DNA of 64,000 nucleotides from positions 65,391 to 129,390 of the forward strand of contig JBCBOS010000025.1 in assembly GCA_039821145.1 (NCBI GenBank), given 5' to 3'. The DNA comes from JBCCSZ01 sp039821145 (GTDB lineage Bacteria > Bacteroidota > Bacteroidia > Chitinophagales > Saprospiraceae). Made by a program: the position numbers and the translations under genes. The number at the start of each line of letters is the position of its first letter. The stretch's first letter is position 1. Under the pieces are notes generated by a model. The model had not been told where the DNA came from. It saw only the letters and a list, made by a program, of their open reading frames with translations, and did not search any database. Of the stretch, positions 63,931 through 64,000 are shown piece by piece.

Positions 63931-64000
63931 CAACGGAACTGTCAGCAACGACTTTGCCCTGCTGCAGAACGTACCAAACCCATTCAAGGACGAAACTGTG
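63787..64000. repeat. Inverted repeat of two T9SS sorting-domain coding segments
   Basis: Arms 63787-63864 (minus-sense coding) and 63923-64000 (plus-sense coding) match at 72 of 78 positions with a 58-bp spacer. The plus arm reads MFNGTVSNDFALLQNVPNP and runs off the right edge; its frame is closed just upstream by TAG at 63914-63916. The differences show these are two paralogous copies, not one sequence folded back on itself. Confidence 0.85.

Overview
The window looks like chromosomal DNA of a Bacteroidota bacterium, most likely of the Saprospiria (Saprospira/Lewinella-like) type. This is inferred from gene content only: very large secreted proteins built of SprB-type repeats, C-terminal type IX secretion (T9SS) sorting domains of the 'PNP...' kind, a SusC-like receptor with a carboxypeptidase-regulatory N-terminus, a long Bacteroidota-style LepB, HU-CCDC81/SPOR and DUF2452 proteins, LytS/LytTR signalling, TAnnTTTG-type promoter boxes and few Shine-Dalgarno sites. 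I see no rRNA, tRNA or CRISPR.

Layout. 1-1725: 5' part of a secreted HYR-like protein (minus). 2.3-8 kb: housekeeping and envelope genes on the minus strand (DoxX, FAD oxidoreductase, two paralogous small exported proteins, KdsA, an HU-CCDC81/SPOR protein). 7.9-9.4 kb: an intergenic island with a G+C-rich hairpin block and a 177-bp MITE-like element with a 9-bp target duplication, then an arsR-DUF6428 operon with two matching operator palindromes. 9.95-13.6 kb: three plus-strand secreted proteins, including a papain-fold protease with a DUF4384-like tail. 13.6-25.5 kb: ferredoxin, crotonase, lipoprotein, then a polysaccharide/envelope group (flippase, methyltransferase, glycosyltransferase, YfhO-like protein, GDPD, DUF418). 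25.5-28.4 kb: a GH3/serine-hydrolase fusion whose GH3 half looks catalytically dead. 29-31.4 kb: ECF sigma factor plus a membrane partner. 32-35.7 kb: a LytS-type sensor kinase with propeller and its LytTR regulator.

35.8-51 kb is dominated by two giant co-oriented proteins (2860 and 1813 aa) of the same design: signal peptide, His/Cys pro-segment, M43 metalloprotease, CARDB-like and jelly-roll-like modules, 27 or 14 SprB repeats, and a T9SS sorting domain. A 213-aa membrane-anchored protein is encoded between them. The repeats alternate in two types, and in the shorter protein one A+B pair is triplicated as an exact 462-bp tandem period. 51-57 kb: a minus-strand run (exonuclease, Rpe, unknown, methyltransferase, TonB-dependent receptor). 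57.5-59.7 kb: coiled-coil, DUF2452 and RDD proteins. 59.8-63.3 kb: a clan-A glycosidase-like T9SS cargo and signal peptidase I. The right edge holds two T9SS sorting-domain fragments head-to-head as an inverted repeat, each cut off at its 5' side: a genome rearrangement, an invertible cassette, or an assembly junction.

Functionally the window is about building and decorating the cell surface: Kdo and polysaccharide synthesis, export (LepB, T9SS cargo), outer-membrane uptake, and large repeat proteins likely involved in adhesion or gliding. Most functions are family-based inferences from residues I can read; no searches were run.
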